Assembly (NCBI RefSeq): GCF_003417535.1
Contig: NZ_QVLS01000011.1
Location: forward strand, 62,001-126,000
Direction: 5' to 3'
DNA: 64,000 bases
DNA from: Hydrogenophaga borbori
GTDB lineage: Bacteria; Pseudomonadota; Gammaproteobacteria; Burkholderiales; Burkholderiaceae_C
In this document: piece by piece, positions 9,463-18,286 of the stretch
Layout: every line of letters starts with the position of its first letter
Position numbering within the stretch: position 1 is the stretch's first letter
Made by a program: the position numbers and the translations under genes
Notes under the pieces: model-generated
Told to the model about the DNA's origin: nothing
Databases searched by the model: none
The model's input: the letters and a program-made list of their open reading frames with translations, nothing else

Positions 9463-9861
9463 ATGCCCATGAACCCAAACCCCCGTACCCCCGGCTCCGC
9501 GCTGGTGGAGCAGATGGCGAAGCTGCTGTGGAAGGAGTACCCCGGCCACTTCGGCGGCGCCCTGTCCAAGGAGCTGGCCGGCCCCGAGACCACCGGCAGC
9601 CAACGCCTGGACGTCCGCCTCTCGCGTTACGCGCCCATGGCCTACGTGCAGGAGCACGTGCACAAGATCCAGGAGCAGGTCTACTACGTGCTCGAAGGCG
9701 AGGGCGTTCTCACGCTGGACGAGCAGCGCCACCTGATGCGCCCGAACGACTTTGTCCACGTGCCACCGGGCGTTCGCCACAGCTTCCACAACACCGGCAC
9801 CGCCGGCCTGGTGTTCCTGGTGATCACGACGCCCGCGTCGGACGAAGAGGAGAGCCTGTGA
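9463..9861 (+). CDS. Cupin-domain protein
   Basis: 132 residues. A single cupin barrel with the two conserved motifs: EHVHKIQEQVYYVLEGEG (metal ligands His, His, Glu) and PPGVRHSFHNTG (third His). Small cupins of this type act as metal-dependent isomerases, dioxygenases or binding proteins; the reaction here cannot be assigned. An alternative Met lies two codons downstream. Its stop overlaps the next start (TGATG), indicating translational coupling to the aldehyde dehydrogenase. Confidence 0.8.
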   Translation: MPMNPNPRTPGSALVEQMAKLLWKEYPGHFGGALSKELAGPETTGSQRLDVRLSRYAPMAYVQEHVHKIQEQVYYVLEGEGVLTLDEQRHLMRPNDFVHVPPGVRHSFHNTGTAGLVFLVITTPASDEEESL

Positions 9862-11321
9862 TGGACCGTCAGGCATCGGCCTTGGTGGACGCGGCGCGGC
9901 AGGGCGCCCTGCGCCAGCTTATCGACGGCGAATGGGTGGATGGCCAGGGGCCGCGCGCCAGCGTGCGCGACAAGTACACGCTGCAACCCTTCGCCGAGCT
10001 CACCCAGGCGGACGAGGAGCAGACGCGCCGTGCGGTGGACGCGGCGCACGCGGCCTTTCGCCGCGGCGTGCCCGCCGCCTATGAGCGCGGCGTGGTGCTG
10101 GAGCGCGCGGCCGCGCTGCTGGAAGCGCGCAACGACGCCTTCGTGCGCGCCATGCAGCGCGAGGCCGGCTTCACGCAGAGCGATGCGGCGGGTGAGGTGC
10201 GCCGCTGCCTGCAGACGCTCAAGTTGTCGGCCGACGAGGCGCGCCGCCTCGCGGGCGAGGTCATCCCGCTGGCCGGCGCGCCCGGCGCGGCGGGTCGCAT
10301 CGGCTTCACCATCCGCGTGCCGCTGGGTGTCGTGGCGGCGGTCACGCCCTTCAACTCGCCCCTGAACACCGTCACGCACAAGGTGGCGCCGGCTTTCGCT
10401 GCGGGCAACGCGGTGATCCTCAAACCCTCGACGCACACGCCGATGACGGCCTGCCTGCTGGCCGAGGTGCTGCTGGAGGCCGGCATGCCCAAGGGTTTCC
10501 TGAACGTGCTGCACGGCAGCGGCGAGGTGGTGCGCTGGCTGCAGGCCGACGACCGGGTGCGCTTCTTCGCCTTCACCGGCAGCACCGAGGTGGGCCGCCA
10601 GATCCAGCAGGCCGCGGGCCTGCGCCGCACGCAGATGGAGCTGGGCTCCATCGCCTGCACCATCCTCTGCGAGGACGCGCGCCTGGATGCCGCCCTGCCC
10701 AAGATCGTCAACGCAGGCTACCGCAAGGCGGGGCAGGTCTGCACCTCGGTGCAGCTGCTGCTGGTGCACGAGTCCCTGCGGGCCGAGGTCGAGGCCCGAC
10801 TGGCGGACATGGTGCAGGCCTTGCCGTACGGTGACCCGAGCGACAACAAGACCTTCGTCGGTCCCGTGATCAGCGAAGACGCGGCCATCCGCATCGAGGC
10901 CTGGATCGAGGAGGCCGTGGCCTCGGGCGCGCAGCGCCTGGCCGGCGGTCCGCGCCAGGGCGCGGTGGTGCCGCCCACGCTGCTGACCCGGCTGCGCGAC
11001 GACATGCGCGTGAGCTGCAGCGAGATCTTTGGCCCGGTGGTCTGCATCCTGCCGTTCAGTACGCTGGAGCAGGCCATCGCGCGCGTCAACGCCACGCCCT
11101 TCGGCCTGGCCACCGGCATCTTCACTCACCAGCTCGACGAAGCCTTCGCGGCGGCGCACCAGCTCGAGGTGGGCGGTGTGCACGTGAACGAAACGTCGAG
11201 CTCGCGCGTGGACCTGATGCCCTATGGTGGCTCCAAGGACAGCGGCTTCGGACGCGAGGGCCCGCGCTACGCGGTGCACGAGATGACCGAAGAACGGGTC
11301 ATCACCTTCACGATGAATTGA
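9861..11321 (+). CDS. NAD(P)-dependent aldehyde dehydrogenase
   Basis: 486 residues from the ATG that overlaps the cupin stop. Catalytic residues are visible: Glu260 in MELGS and Cys294 in GQVCTS. The cofactor-binding FTGSTEVGR motif and PFNSP oxyanion-hole Asn region are also present. It oxidises an aldehyde to an acid; the substrate is unknown. With the adjacent ThDP enzyme, a plausible job is to oxidise an aldehyde released by that enzyme. Confidence 0.9.
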   Translation: MDRQASALVDAARQGALRQLIDGEWVDGQGPRASVRDKYTLQPFAELTQADEEQTRRAVDAAHAAFRRGVPAAYERGVVLERAAALLEARNDAFVRAMQREAGFTQSDAAGEVRRCLQTLKLSADEARRLAGEVIPLAGAPGAAGRIGFTIRVPLGVVAAVTPFNSPLNTVTHKVAPAFAAGNAVILKPSTHTPMTACLLAEVLLEAGMPKGFLNVLHGSGEVVRWLQADDRVRFFAFTGSTEVGRQIQQAAGLRRTQMELGSIACTILCEDARLDAALPKIVNAGYRKAGQVCTSVQLLLVHESLRAEVEARLADMVQALPYGDPSDNKTFVGPVISEDAAIRIEAWIEEAVASGAQRLAGGPRQGAVVPPTLLTRLRDDMRVSCSEIFGPVVCILPFSTLEQAIARVNATPFGLATGIFTHQLDEAFAAAHQLEVGGVHVNETSSSRVDLMPYGGSKDSGFGREGPRYAVHEMTEERVITFTMN

Positions 11322-11343
11322 ACGGAAACAAGGGAACACGACC

Positions 11344-13122
11344 ATGCCCCGAATGAAAGGCGGCGAACTGATCGCCCAGTACCTCGTGCAGGAGAAGGTG
11401 CCCTACATCTTCGGCATCTGCGGCCACGGCAACGTCGGCATCCTCGACGCGCTGTACGACGTGCGCGACCGGCTGCAACTGATCTCACCGCGCCACGAGC
11501 AGTGCGCCGGCCACATGGCCGACGCCTACTTCCGCGTGAAGCACCAGCCGGTGGCCACGCTCACCTCCACCGGTCCGGGTTCGGCCAACATGGTGATGTC
11601 CTGCGCGACCGCGCTGTCGGACTCATCGGCCTTCCTGTGCATCACCTCCAACGTACCGACCTCGCAGCACAATCGCGCGCCCTTCCAGGAGCTCTACACG
11701 CACAACCAGGCCGATTTCGCGCAGGTCATGCGCCCGGTGGTCAAGCGCGCCTTCCAGCCCTCGCGCGTGGACATGCTGCCGCTGGCGCTGCGCCAGGCCA
11801 TGGACACCATGGTCACGGGCCGCCCGGGGCCGGTGAACCTGGACATTCCCTACAACGTGTACCAGGAAGAGGCGGATGTCGAGCTGCCTCCGGCCTCCCA
11901 CCTGCAGCGCGCGCACCGCCCGGGCGCGAGCGAGGCCGACCTGGCCCTGGCGCTCGATCTGCTCGCCGCCGCGCACCAGCCCGTGCTCTTCATCGGACAC
12001 GGCGCCACCCTGTCCGAGGCCGGCCCCGAGGTCACCGCGCTGGCCGAGCAGCTGGGCGTTCCTGTCATCACCTCGCCCAACGGCATGGGCTGCATCCGTG
12101 GCGACCACCCGCTGGCCCTGGGCTTCATCGGCCGCAACGGCGCCTATCCCGCCAACGAGGCCGGCCGCCGCGCCGATCTCGTGATCACCTTGGGCACGCG
12201 CTTCGACGACCGCAGCTCCTCGAGCTGGCACGAGGGCTACTCGTGGAACTTCCCGAAGACGCGCCTGGTTCACGTGGACATCGACCCGCAGGAGCTGGGT
12301 CGCAACTACGCGCCCGACCTCGGCGTGATCGCCGACATCCAGGTCTTCATGCGCCAGCTGCTCAAGGCCCTGGCGCAGCGCCCCGAGATCCGGGCGGCGC
12401 GTTATGCGCCTTGGTTGGAGCAGGTGCGCGGCTGGCAGGCGCAGTGGGAGGCCTTCGTGCGGCCGCATTTCGGCGACTCCACTACCCCGCTGCGTCCGGA
12501 GTTCGTGGTGGACACGCTGCAGAAGGTGCTGCCCGATGACGTGATCCTCGCGCTCGATTCCGGCGTGCACCACAACTGGTTCATGCAGTTCTGGCGGTCC
12601 TTGCGCCCGCAAAGCATGCTCAACAGCTGGGGCTACTCCAGCATGGGTTTCGGCGTCTGCGGCGTGATGGGCGCGCAACTGGCCGCGCCGGGCCGACCCT
12701 GCGTGGCGGTGGTGGGCGACGGAGGCTTCACCATGGCGCCCTACGTGCTGTGCACGGCGGTGGAGCACAACCTGCCGGTGGTCTGGATCGTCTGGAACAA
12801 CTTCGCCTGGGGCGCCATCCGCGACCTGCAGTACGGCTTGTTCGACGGCCGCGAGATCGGCACCGCCTTCTACAAGGGCCAGAGCGGCGAGCGCTACAAC
12901 CCCGACTTCGCGGCCTGGGCCCGCGCCTGCGGGGCCGACGGCTACACCGTGACGCGCCCGCAGGACCTGGGCGCCACCGTGCAGCAGGCGCTGAAGAACC
13001 AGCGCCCCTGCGTGATCGACGTGCACGTGGACGCCGACGTGCGCCCGCCTTCAACGGGCACCTGGCAGCTGCCCCCCATTCCGTACAAAGAGCCGGCGTA
13101 CGGCAAGCCCTTCAAGGCCTGA
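11344..13122 (+). CDS. Thiamine-diphosphate-dependent enzyme, acetolactate-synthase-like
   Basis: 592 residues with the three domains of the family. The N-terminal pyrimidine-binding domain has the catalytic Glu52 (RHEQCAGHMADAY). A central domain follows, then the C-terminal diphosphate-binding motif VVGDGGF with a downstream Asn-Asn (WNNF). The GDGG motif is conserved. No regulatory subunit (ilvH-like) lies nearby, and the context is a transport/oxidation operon, so it is more likely a catabolic carboligase, decarboxylase or hydrolase than a biosynthetic synthase. The exact reaction cannot be read. Confidence 0.85.
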   Translation: MPRMKGGELIAQYLVQEKVPYIFGICGHGNVGILDALYDVRDRLQLISPRHEQCAGHMADAYFRVKHQPVATLTSTGPGSANMVMSCATALSDSSAFLCITSNVPTSQHNRAPFQELYTHNQADFAQVMRPVVKRAFQPSRVDMLPLALRQAMDTMVTGRPGPVNLDIPYNVYQEEADVELPPASHLQRAHRPGASEADLALALDLLAAAHQPVLFIGHGATLSEAGPEVTALAEQLGVPVITSPNGMGCIRGDHPLALGFIGRNGAYPANEAGRRADLVITLGTRFDDRSSSSWHEGYSWNFPKTRLVHVDIDPQELGRNYAPDLGVIADIQVFMRQLLKALAQRPEIRAARYAPWLEQVRGWQAQWEAFVRPHFGDSTTPLRPEFVVDTLQKVLPDDVILALDSGVHHNWFMQFWRSLRPQSMLNSWGYSSMGFGVCGVMGAQLAAPGRPCVAVVGDGGFTMAPYVLCTAVEHNLPVVWIVWNNFAWGAIRDLQYGLFDGREIGTAFYKGQSGERYNPDFAAWARACGADGYTVTRPQDLGATVQQALKNQRPCVIDVHVDADVRPPSTGTWQLPPIPYKEPAYGKPFKA

Positions 13123-13148
13123 GCCGCATCCATCCCACAGGAGTTTCC

Positions 13149-13874
13149 ATGAGCAAGAACAAGATCGCCCTGGTGTTCGGCGGCACGCGTGGCATCGGCG
13201 CGGCCACGGTGAAGGCGCTGGCCGAGAGCGGCCATAACGTGGCCTACACCTTCGTGAACAGTGCGCCGAATCTGCCGGCCACCCTCGGCGGCGCCACCAC
13301 CAGGGGCTACCGGGTCGACATCCGCGAGCCCGCGCAGGTGGCCCAGGTGTTTGCCGACGTCGCGAGGGACTTTGGCGCCGCGCCGCATTGCGTGGTGGCC
13401 AACGCCGGCATCAACGTGCCGCCCGGTCCCCTCGCGCAATACGATCCGGAGAACTTCCGCCAGGTGGTGGAGGTGAACCTGGTCGGCGCCTTCAACGTGC
13501 TGAGCGCCGCGGCGAAGCACGTAGCCGACGGCGGCAACATCATCGGACTGACCACCTCTATGGTGCGCGTGGCCGTGCCCGGCGGCGGGGCCTACACGGC
13601 CACCAAGGCCGGCGTTGAAAGCCTGTTGCGTTCCCTGTCGAAGGAGCTCGCGCCGCGTGGCATCCGCGTCAACGGCGTGGCGCCGGGCCCGGTGGACACC
13701 GACCTGTTCCGCGCCGGCAAGGACGAGGCGGCCATCGCCCGCTCGGCCGGCATGAGCCCCTTCAACCGCGTGGGCCGTCCCGAGGAAGTGGCCGAGGTCG
13801 TGGCCTTTCTCGCATCCGACAAGGCCTCGTGGGTACACGGCCAGATCATCCAGCCCAACGGCGGCATGGTCTGA
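13149..13874 (+). CDS. Short-chain dehydrogenase/reductase
   Basis: 241 residues from the ATG preceded by CAGGAG. Cofactor motif GGTRGIG near residue 11, NAG motif (VVANAGIN), and the catalytic Tyr-x3-Lys (AYTATKAG) with an upstream Ser (TTSM). The C-terminus (GQIIQPNGGMV) is typical of 3-oxoacyl-ACP-reductase-like SDRs. It reduces or oxidises an alcohol/ketone intermediate of the operon's pathway. The frame runs open upstream, but that part lies inside the ThDP gene in another frame. Confidence 0.88.
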   Translation: MSKNKIALVFGGTRGIGAATVKALAESGHNVAYTFVNSAPNLPATLGGATTRGYRVDIREPAQVAQVFADVARDFGAAPHCVVANAGINVPPGPLAQYDPENFRQVVEVNLVGAFNVLSAAAKHVADGGNIIGLTTSMVRVAVPGGGAYTATKAGVESLLRSLSKELAPRGIRVNGVAPGPVDTDLFRAGKDEAAIARSAGMSPFNRVGRPEEVAEVVAFLASDKASWVHGQIIQPNGGMV

Positions 13875-13880
13875 ACATGG

Positions 13881-13958
13881 CGCCCCCACGTTCGCGCACT
13901 GCGTGTCGCTCTCTGGCCCCCAAGGGGGCGCGTTTCGCCTTGGGGCGGCCCGGCGGCG
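13881..13958. repeat. Dispersed GC-rich palindromic repeat, copy 1
   Basis: Noncoding segment between the SDR and the next gene. It carries CCCCCAAGGGGGCG, a second snapback around CGCCTTGGGGCGG and the tail CCCGGCGG. A related copy lies at 58045-58124. Elements of this look are scattered between genes in Comamonadaceae genomes, as I remember them; their function is unclear. Confidence 0.5.
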
Positions 13959-13962
13959 AAAC

Positions 13963-14868
13963 ATGATGCGCCTTGCCGTCTTCACCAAGAACCTGACCAA
14001 CCCGGCCTATGGCGCGGCGCGCCTGGGGGCGGAGCGCGCGGCCGCTGCCCTGGGGGGCGCCGAGGTGCTGCACTTCGTGCCGCAGACGCCGGACGACCCC
14101 GAGGAGCAGATCCGGCTGATCGACGAGGCCCTGGCCCTGAACCCGCGGCCCGACGCCTTCGTGCTCTCGCCCGTGCACGCGACCCGGGTGGACCCCGCGA
14201 TCCGCCGCATCGCCGCCGCCGGCATCCCCATGGTCGGCTTCGTCAACCCCATCGACGCCGCGCCCATGGTCGGCTACGTGAGCTCGGACGACTTCGCGCT
14301 CGCACAGGCCATCGCGGACCACCTGCACGCCCACCTCGGCGGGCGCGGGCGCGTGCTGGTGGTCACGGGCCCCGAACCGTCGTACACCAGCCAGGAGCGC
14401 CTGCGCGGCTTTCGCGCGGCGGCCGGGCGCGCGCCCGGCGTCTCGTGGGCGGGCCAGATCGCCGGCGACTACGCGCGCGACGTGGCGCGCGAGCGTGCCG
14501 CGTGCTGGCTGGCCGCGCACGGACCCGTCGACGCCTGCCTGGTGGCCAACGACATCATGGCCATCGGCGTGCTCGACGCGCTGGATGGTGCGGGCCAGCG
14601 CGCTGCCGTGGTGGGCGTGAACGCCATCCCGCAGGCCATTGAGGCCATCGCCGCCGGCCGCATGCTCGCCACGGCCGACTTCAACGCCATGCAGATGGCC
14701 TACCTGGCCACCGAATGCGCCGTGCGCCACCTGCGCGGCGAGGCCATTCCCGCCCGCATCGAACTGCCCGTGCAGATCGTGGACCGCGGCAACCACTCGC
14801 GATGGGACCTGCCCTATGGGCAGCGGCCCGTCGTCACGCTGGACGACTTCCGGAGACAACACGCATGA
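13963..14868 (+). CDS. Periplasmic-binding-protein-like (LacI/RbsB fold) protein lacking a signal peptide
   Basis: 301 residues starting MMRLAVFTKNLTNPAYG, the first strand of a sugar-binding (Peripla_BP_4) fold. Further family segments are visible (DAFVLSPVH, GYVSSDDFALAQAIADHL, VDACLVANDIMAIGVLDAL). There is no signal peptide, no HTH and no cognate ABC permease nearby. A longer start at 13903 would read through the repeat and adds no signal sequence. It may be a cytoplasmic ligand sensor or a binding protein whose export signal was lost. It overlaps the next start by ATGA. Confidence 0.65.
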   Translation: MMRLAVFTKNLTNPAYGAARLGAERAAAALGGAEVLHFVPQTPDDPEEQIRLIDEALALNPRPDAFVLSPVHATRVDPAIRRIAAAGIPMVGFVNPIDAAPMVGYVSSDDFALAQAIADHLHAHLGGRGRVLVVTGPEPSYTSQERLRGFRAAAGRAPGVSWAGQIAGDYARDVARERAACWLAAHGPVDACLVANDIMAIGVLDALDGAGQRAAVVGVNAIPQAIEAIAAGRMLATADFNAMQMAYLATECAVRHLRGEAIPARIELPVQIVDRGNHSRWDLPYGQRPVVTLDDFRRQHA

Positions 14869-15839
14869 ACAAACGCCACTTCCTCCAGGCGGCCGGCGCC
14901 GGCCTGCTCGCCGCCGCGCTGCCCGGCCGGGGCCTCGCGCAGGACTACCCGGCCAAGCCCATCCGCATCGTCGCGCCGCTGGCCCCCGGCGGCGCGGTCG
15001 ACATCCTGGCGCGTCTGATCGCCGAGCGCCTGCAGCCGCTCTACAACCAGACCGTGATCGTGGAGAACAAGCCCGGCGCCAGCGGCCACCTGGGCGCGCA
15101 GTTCGTGGCGCGCTCGCCGGCCGACGGCCATACGCTGATGGTGGGCACCATCGGCATCCACGCCGCCTACGCGAGCTACAGCAAGCTCGCCTACGACCCG
15201 GCGAAGGAGCTTCAGCCGATCCTGGTCATCGGCGAGGCTTCCAACATCGTGGTGGTGCCGGCGAACTCGCGTTTCAAGACCTTCGCCGACTTCCTGGCCG
15301 AGGCCAAGGCCAAGCCGGCGGGCATCAACTACGCCTCGGCCGGGCCGGGCAGTTCCATCCACATGATCACCGAGCTGTTCCAGCTCGCCATCGGCCAGCG
15401 CATGAACCATGTGCCCTACAAGGGCAGCGGCCCGGCGCTGGCGGACCTCATCGGCGGCCAGGTGGACGTGATGTTCGAGAACATGTCCTCTGGCATGGCG
15501 CACGTGCGCGGGGGGCGCCTGCGCGCGCTGGCCGTCACCGGGCCGAAGCGCGACCCGCGCTTTCCCGAGCTGCCCACCATCGCCGAGGCCGGCGTGCCGG
15601 GCTTCAGCGGCACCTCGTGGTTCACGCTGGCGGCGCCCGCGGGCACGCCCACGCCGCTGGTGGACAGACTCAACCGCGACGTGCAGAAGCTGCTTGCCGC
15701 GCCCGACGTGGCCGAGCGCTACAACGCCCTGGGCATGGGCTTCGCGCCCAACTCGCCGGCCGAGGCCCGTGCCTTCATCCAGAGCGAGACCACCAAGTGG
15801 ACGCGCGTGATCGAGGCCGCGAACCTCAAGCTCGACTGA
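14865..15839 (+). CDS. Bug/TctC-family periplasmic solute-binding protein
   Basis: 324 residues from the ATG overlapping the preceding stop. The signal peptide (MNKRHFLQAAGAGLLAAALPG, then GLAQ) is followed by DYPAKPIRIVAPLAPGGAVDILARL, the Bug signature. Further family motifs are VVENKPGASGHLGAQFVA and YKGSGPALADLIGGQVDVMF. These proteins bind carboxylates or amides for tripartite tricarboxylate transporters. No TctA/TctB genes are present, so it is an orphan, a common state in Burkholderiales. The ligand is unknown. Confidence 0.9.
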   Translation: MNKRHFLQAAGAGLLAAALPGRGLAQDYPAKPIRIVAPLAPGGAVDILARLIAERLQPLYNQTVIVENKPGASGHLGAQFVARSPADGHTLMVGTIGIHAAYASYSKLAYDPAKELQPILVIGEASNIVVVPANSRFKTFADFLAEAKAKPAGINYASAGPGSSIHMITELFQLAIGQRMNHVPYKGSGPALADLIGGQVDVMFENMSSGMAHVRGGRLRALAVTGPKRDPRFPELPTIAEAGVPGFSGTSWFTLAAPAGTPTPLVDRLNRDVQKLLAAPDVAERYNALGMGFAPNSPAEARAFIQSETTKWTRVIEAANLKLD

Positions 15840-15864
15840 ACACGACAACGACCGGAGACACCAC

Positions 15865-16839
15865 ATGATCAAGAAGACCGTTTGCGTGGCCCTGCTGGGC
15901 CTTGCCATGAGCGCCGCCGCCCTGGCCGCCACCGCGCAGGACGCTTACCCCAGCAAGCCGATCCGCCTCGTCGTGCCTTACGCCGCCGGTGGACCAGCCG
16001 ACCTGCTCGCGCGCGGCGTGGCCGAGAAGCTCTCACTTCGCCTGGGCCAGAGCGTGGTGGTGGAGAACAAGCCTGGCGCGGGTGGCCATACCGGCGGCGA
16101 GCAGGTGGCCAAAGGAGCGGCCGACGGCTACACCCTGGTGCTGGCCACCATCGCTCACAACGGCGCGACCAAGCTCTACCCCAACCTGCGCTACGACCCC
16201 AACACCGAGCTGCAGCCCGTGATCCTGGTGGCCGAAAGCCCCAGCGTGTTGCTGGTGCGCCAGGACCTGGCCGCGAAATCGGTGAGCGAGTTGCTCGCCT
16301 TGATGAAGGCCCAGCCCGGTAAGCTGAGCTACGGCTCGGCCGGCAACGGATCGGCCATGCACATGGCGGCCGAGCTGTTCCGCTACATGAGCAAAACCGA
16401 GGTGGTGCACGTGCCCTACCGCGGTGGCGCGCCCGCCATGACCGACCTGCTCGGTGGCCGCATCGACTTCATGTTCGACAGCCTGGGCACCGCGCACCAG
16501 CACCTGCCCTCGGGCAAGGTGCGCGCGCTGGCCGTGACCAGTACCACGCGCAACCCCAGCCTGCCCGACGTGCCCACGGTGGCCGAGGCCGGTTTGCCCG
16601 GCTACGCGTCGGTGCCCTGGTACACCATCTCCGCGCCCAAGGGTGTGCCGGTGGCCGTGGTGAACAAGCTCAACACCGACATCAACGCGGTCCTGAAAGA
16701 CGCCGACCTGGTGAAGCGTTGGGACAGCCTGGGCGTGGTGGTGCTGGGCGGCACACCGGCCGAAGCGGCCAAGCGCAACCAGGACGAAACCAAGAAGTGG
16801 AGCGCCGTGATCGAGGCGGCCAACATCAAGCTCGATTGA
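15865..16839 (+). CDS. Bug/TctC-family periplasmic solute-binding protein (second copy)
   Basis: 324 residues. Signal peptide followed by DAYPSKPIRLVVPYAAGGPADLLA, VVENKPGAGGHTGGEQVAKG and YRGGAPAMTDLLGGRIDFMF. It is a clear paralogue of the gene just upstream, but different enough to bind another ligand. No cognate permease is present. It lies 26 bases after its paralogue and 8 bases before the flavoprotein, so it is probably in the same operon. Confidence 0.9.
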   Translation: MIKKTVCVALLGLAMSAAALAATAQDAYPSKPIRLVVPYAAGGPADLLARGVAEKLSLRLGQSVVVENKPGAGGHTGGEQVAKGAADGYTLVLATIAHNGATKLYPNLRYDPNTELQPVILVAESPSVLLVRQDLAAKSVSELLALMKAQPGKLSYGSAGNGSAMHMAAELFRYMSKTEVVHVPYRGGAPAMTDLLGGRIDFMFDSLGTAHQHLPSGKVRALAVTSTTRNPSLPDVPTVAEAGLPGYASVPWYTISAPKGVPVAVVNKLNTDINAVLKDADLVKRWDSLGVVVLGGTPAEAAKRNQDETKKWSAVIEAANIKLD

Positions 16840-16846
16840 GGCACCG

Positions 16847-18286
16847 ATGCACGACGTGATCGTGGTGGGCGGTGGCGGCGCCGCGCTGGCCGCCGCCATC
16901 GAAGCGCGCGAGCGTGGGGCCCGCGTGCTGTTGCTGGAGAAGAATCAACGCCTCGGTGGCTCCACTGCCTGGTCCATCGGCTCGGTCACGTCCACCGGCA
17001 CGCCGCACCAGCGGCGACGCGGCATCGTGGACAGCCCGGCCGACCACTGGGCCGACATGCCGGGCTTCGCGGGCGACCTCGATGCGCGCGACAACCCCGA
17101 GCTGCGCCGCGTGCTGTGCGATCACATCCCCGAGACCTTCCAGTGGTTGCTGGACTCGGGCGTGCGCTTCATGGGCCCCATGCCCGAGCCGCCGCACCGC
17201 CAGCCGCGCATGCACAACGTGCTGCCGAACTCGCGCTCGTTCATCTACCACCTGGAGCGGCGCGCGCGCCGTGCGGGCGTGGAGATCCGCTGCGGTGTGC
17301 GCATCGTCTCGCTGCTGAAAAAGGAAGAGCGTGTCGTGGGCGTCGAAGCGCAAGGGCCCAACGGCCACCTACGCTTCGAAGCGCGCGGCGGCGTGGTGCT
17401 GGCCGCGGGCGACTTCACCAACGACCCGGACTACAAGCGCCGCTTCATGGGCGAGCAGGAATCGCGCGTGGAGGGCGTGAACCCCACGGCCACCGGCGAC
17501 GGCCAACGCCTGGCCGAATCGCTGGGCGCGCGCATCGTCAACGGCGGGCTCGCGCTCGGCCCCGAGATCCGCTTCATCGCGCCCGCCACCGAAACCTTCG
17601 TGCGCCGCCTGCCGCCCTGGCGCTGGCTGGCCAGCCTCATGGGCTGGTCGCTCGCTCACCTGCCGGCGGCCCTGTTGCGCCCGCTGATGATGAAGTTCCT
17701 GACCACCGCGCTGGCGCCGTCGATGGCGCTGTTCGAGGCCGGCGCGGCGCTGGTGAACCGGCGCGGCGAGCGCTTCGGCGACGAACTCGACCGATCGGCC
17801 TGGCGCCTGGCCGACCAGCCGGACAAGCAGGGCTACATCGTGCTGGACCGCGCGCTCGCGCAACGCTTTGGCGCCTGGCCGAACTTCATCTCCACCGCGC
17901 CCGGCATCGCCTACGCCTACATCGACGACTACCGCCGCAACCGGCCCGACGTGTTCACCGAGGCGCCGAGCGTGGCCGCGCTGGCGGCGCGGCTGGGCCT
18001 GGACGCGAACGCCCTGGCCCGCTCGGTGGCCGAGCGTTCGCTGGGCGACGGGCCGTACGTGGCGCTGGGCCCGGTGCGCCCGGTGTTCGTGCACAGCGAG
18101 GGTGGGCTGATGGTGGACACGCGTCACCGCGTGCTCGACGCCGACGACCGTCCCATCGAGGGCCTGTACGCGGCCGGCGCCACGGGGCAGGGCGGCCTGC
18201 TGCTCAAGGGCCACGGCCACCACCTGGCCTGGGCCTTCGTGTCGGGGCGGCGGGCGGGTGCGCAGGCGGCGGCGCGCGGTGGCTAG
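16847..18286 (+). CDS. FAD-dependent oxidoreductase, fumarate reductase/3-ketosteroid dehydrogenase-like
   Basis: 479 residues. N-terminal FAD fold (DVIVVGGGGAALAAAIEA, then LLLEKN at the ribose-binding acid). GGVVLAAGDFTND lies mid-protein, and the C-terminal FAD-contacting segment reads GLYAAGATGQGGLLLKGHGH. This architecture belongs to the succinate dehydrogenase/fumarate reductase flavoprotein group, which inserts or removes a C=C bond next to a carbonyl. The substrate is unknown. Its stop codon overlaps that of the convergent IclR gene (CTAG at 18283-18286). Confidence 0.82.
   Translation: MHDVIVVGGGGAALAAAIEARERGARVLLLEKNQRLGGSTAWSIGSVTSTGTPHQRRRGIVDSPADHWADMPGFAGDLDARDNPELRRVLCDHIPETFQWLLDSGVRFMGPMPEPPHRQPRMHNVLPNSRSFIYHLERRARRAGVEIRCGVRIVSLLKKEERVVGVEAQGPNGHLRFEARGGVVLAAGDFTNDPDYKRRFMGEQESRVEGVNPTATGDGQRLAESLGARIVNGGLALGPEIRFIAPATETFVRRLPPWRWLASLMGWSLAHLPAALLRPLMMKFLTTALAPSMALFEAGAALVNRRGERFGDELDRSAWRLADQPDKQGYIVLDRALAQRFGAWPNFISTAPGIAYAYIDDYRRNRPDVFTEAPSVAALAARLGLDANALARSVAERSLGDGPYVALGPVRPVFVHSEGGLMVDTRHRVLDADDRPIEGLYAAGATGQGGLLLKGHGHHLAWAFVSGRRAGAQAAARGG

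Noticed and set aside
7702-9876. Minus-strand open frame opposite the LivMGF fusion
   Set aside because: Low-complexity antisense shadow, no domain signal.
13903-13962. Longer N-terminus for the binding-protein-like gene
   Set aside because: The extension is encoded by the intergenic repeat and does not look like a signal peptide.
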